Origin: Limnoraphis robusta CS-951
GTDB taxonomy: Bacteria > Cyanobacteriota > Cyanobacteriia > Cyanobacteriales > Microcoleaceae
DNA length: 14,964 bases
Direction: 5' to 3'
Assembly: GCF_000972705.2 (NCBI RefSeq)
Contig: NZ_LATL02000247.1
Coordinates: 1-14,964 of the forward strand
Position numbers and translations under genes: made by a program. The notes under the pieces were generated by a model. The model was not told where the DNA came from and searched no databases. It worked only from the letters and a program-made list of their open reading frames with translations. Positions 14,621 through 14,964 of this stretch are shown piece by piece (the stretch's first letter is position 1; each line of letters starts with the position of its first letter).

Positions 14621-14642
14621 CCCCTACCTTTTAGGTATGGGG
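14621..14642. repeat. Hairpin at the edge of the right-hand tnpB remnant
   Basis: CCCCTACCT (14621-14629) pairs with AGGTATGGGG (14633-14642) around a TTT loop, with one bulged A. The sequence AGGTATGGGG recurs at 14743-14752. Hairpins of this size are typical of IS200/IS605 ends and scars; here it sits next to the point where tnpB-like coding text begins. Confidence 0.45.
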
Positions 14643-14964
14643 ATATAAGGCCAGGAAAAATGCTATAATAACTCTACTGGCAGGGTATTCAACCAGTCTA
14701 AAAACCCAGCATCTAATGGATGCAATGAACCTTGAAAACTTAAGGTATGGGGTTCTTGCAAGAAATGCTTTGGCCATATAAAACCTTAAAGCACCAAGTA
14801 CAGAGAATAAAGCATTTTTTCTCAAGTACGGTAGGGCATACCGAAACTATCTCTGAAATGGGATGAACGACTGGGGAGACTCACCCCTCTGGAGTAGGTT
14901 AGGAAACTAGCTTGCTGTAAGGGTTGTCAATGAATCAGTAATCCAAAGCCGTGAGGCTTGGAGA
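14635..14964 (+). pseudogene. Decayed 3' end of IS200/IS605-type tnpB, running off the window
   Basis: The first open piece (14635-14781) ends MDAMNLENLRYGVLARNALA-I-stop; its NLENL part is like the sequence after the RuvC-III DRDxNAA motif of TnpB. The frame then shifts: from 14822 it reads SSTVGHTET, TTGETHPSGVG, ETSLL, GLSMNQ and SKAVRLGE, the tail typical of cyanobacterial TnpB, broken by stops at 14864, 14900, 14918 and 14939. The two critical acidic residues of the motif are not in place, so it is inactive. In TnpB elements this same stretch encodes the 3' guide RNA (omega RNA); a stem-loop with a GTGA tetraloop at 14943-14961 fits that. The remnant probably continues past the window edge. 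Confidence 0.6.

Noticed and set aside
14426..14668. 80-codon plus-strand frame starting inside the tRNA
   Set aside because: It begins within tRNA-Pro and reads through the tandem repeats and a hairpin; no protein family is recognisable.
14635..14964. Right-end region considered as a group II intron or HEARO (IscB-associated) RNA
   Set aside because: No intron boundary consensus was seen, and the broken TVGHTE...TTGET...SMNQ tail fits the TnpB C-terminus better; HEARO is not strictly excluded without a structure search.

Overview
The window reads as cyanobacterial, most likely from a filamentous or colonial species. The pointers are five copies of the HIP1 octamer GCGATCGC (4098, 6970, 10726, 12431, 13398), a cyanobacterial-type RNA polymerase omega subunit, a DUF1818-type protein, a type I-D CRISPR module, and a TPS-type exoprotein of the cyanobacterial 'S-layer/filamentous hemagglutinin' kind. 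The genus is not determined.

Left third (1-6400): the promoter-proximal part of a type I-D CRISPR-Cas operon on the minus strand. cas3 (helicase, no HD nuclease) is followed 5 bp later by cas10d/csc3 (large subunit with the HD nuclease). The remaining genes of a normal I-D operon (csc2, csc1, cas6, cas4, cas1, cas2) and the repeat-spacer array are not here and would lie past the left edge. A WYL-domain HTH regulator is transcribed divergently. The 213-bp divergent spacer holds a nested inverted repeat that overlaps plausible promoters in both directions, a good candidate operator. Right next to it lies a 107-bp element with 30-bp imperfect terminal inverted repeats, inserted between the operator and the regulator's start codon.

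Middle (6576-12447): two large cell-surface or secreted proteins in the same direction. The first has N-terminal RTX calcium-binding nonapeptides, a long Pro-Thr linker encoded by a minisatellite, one Ig/cadherin-like domain, and a tandem pair of an acidic domain I do not recognise. The second is a two-partner-secretion exoprotein with a signal peptide, a TPS domain, a beta-helix body and exactly two cysteines in the mature chain, both near the C-terminus. A 27-codon ORF with a good Shine-Dalgarno overlaps its start. No type I exporter or TpsB/Omp85 partner is present in the window.

Right part (12500-14964): housekeeping genes rpoZ, an anchored hypothetical protein, a DUF1818 protein and tRNA-Pro(GGG), flanked by two decayed pieces of IS200/IS605-type tnpB. 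An N-terminal piece lies on the minus strand at 12500-12715. A C-terminal piece with frameshift and stop codons lies on the plus strand from about 14635 to the window end. Three 20-bp degenerate tandem repeats and a hairpin sit between the tRNA and the second remnant.
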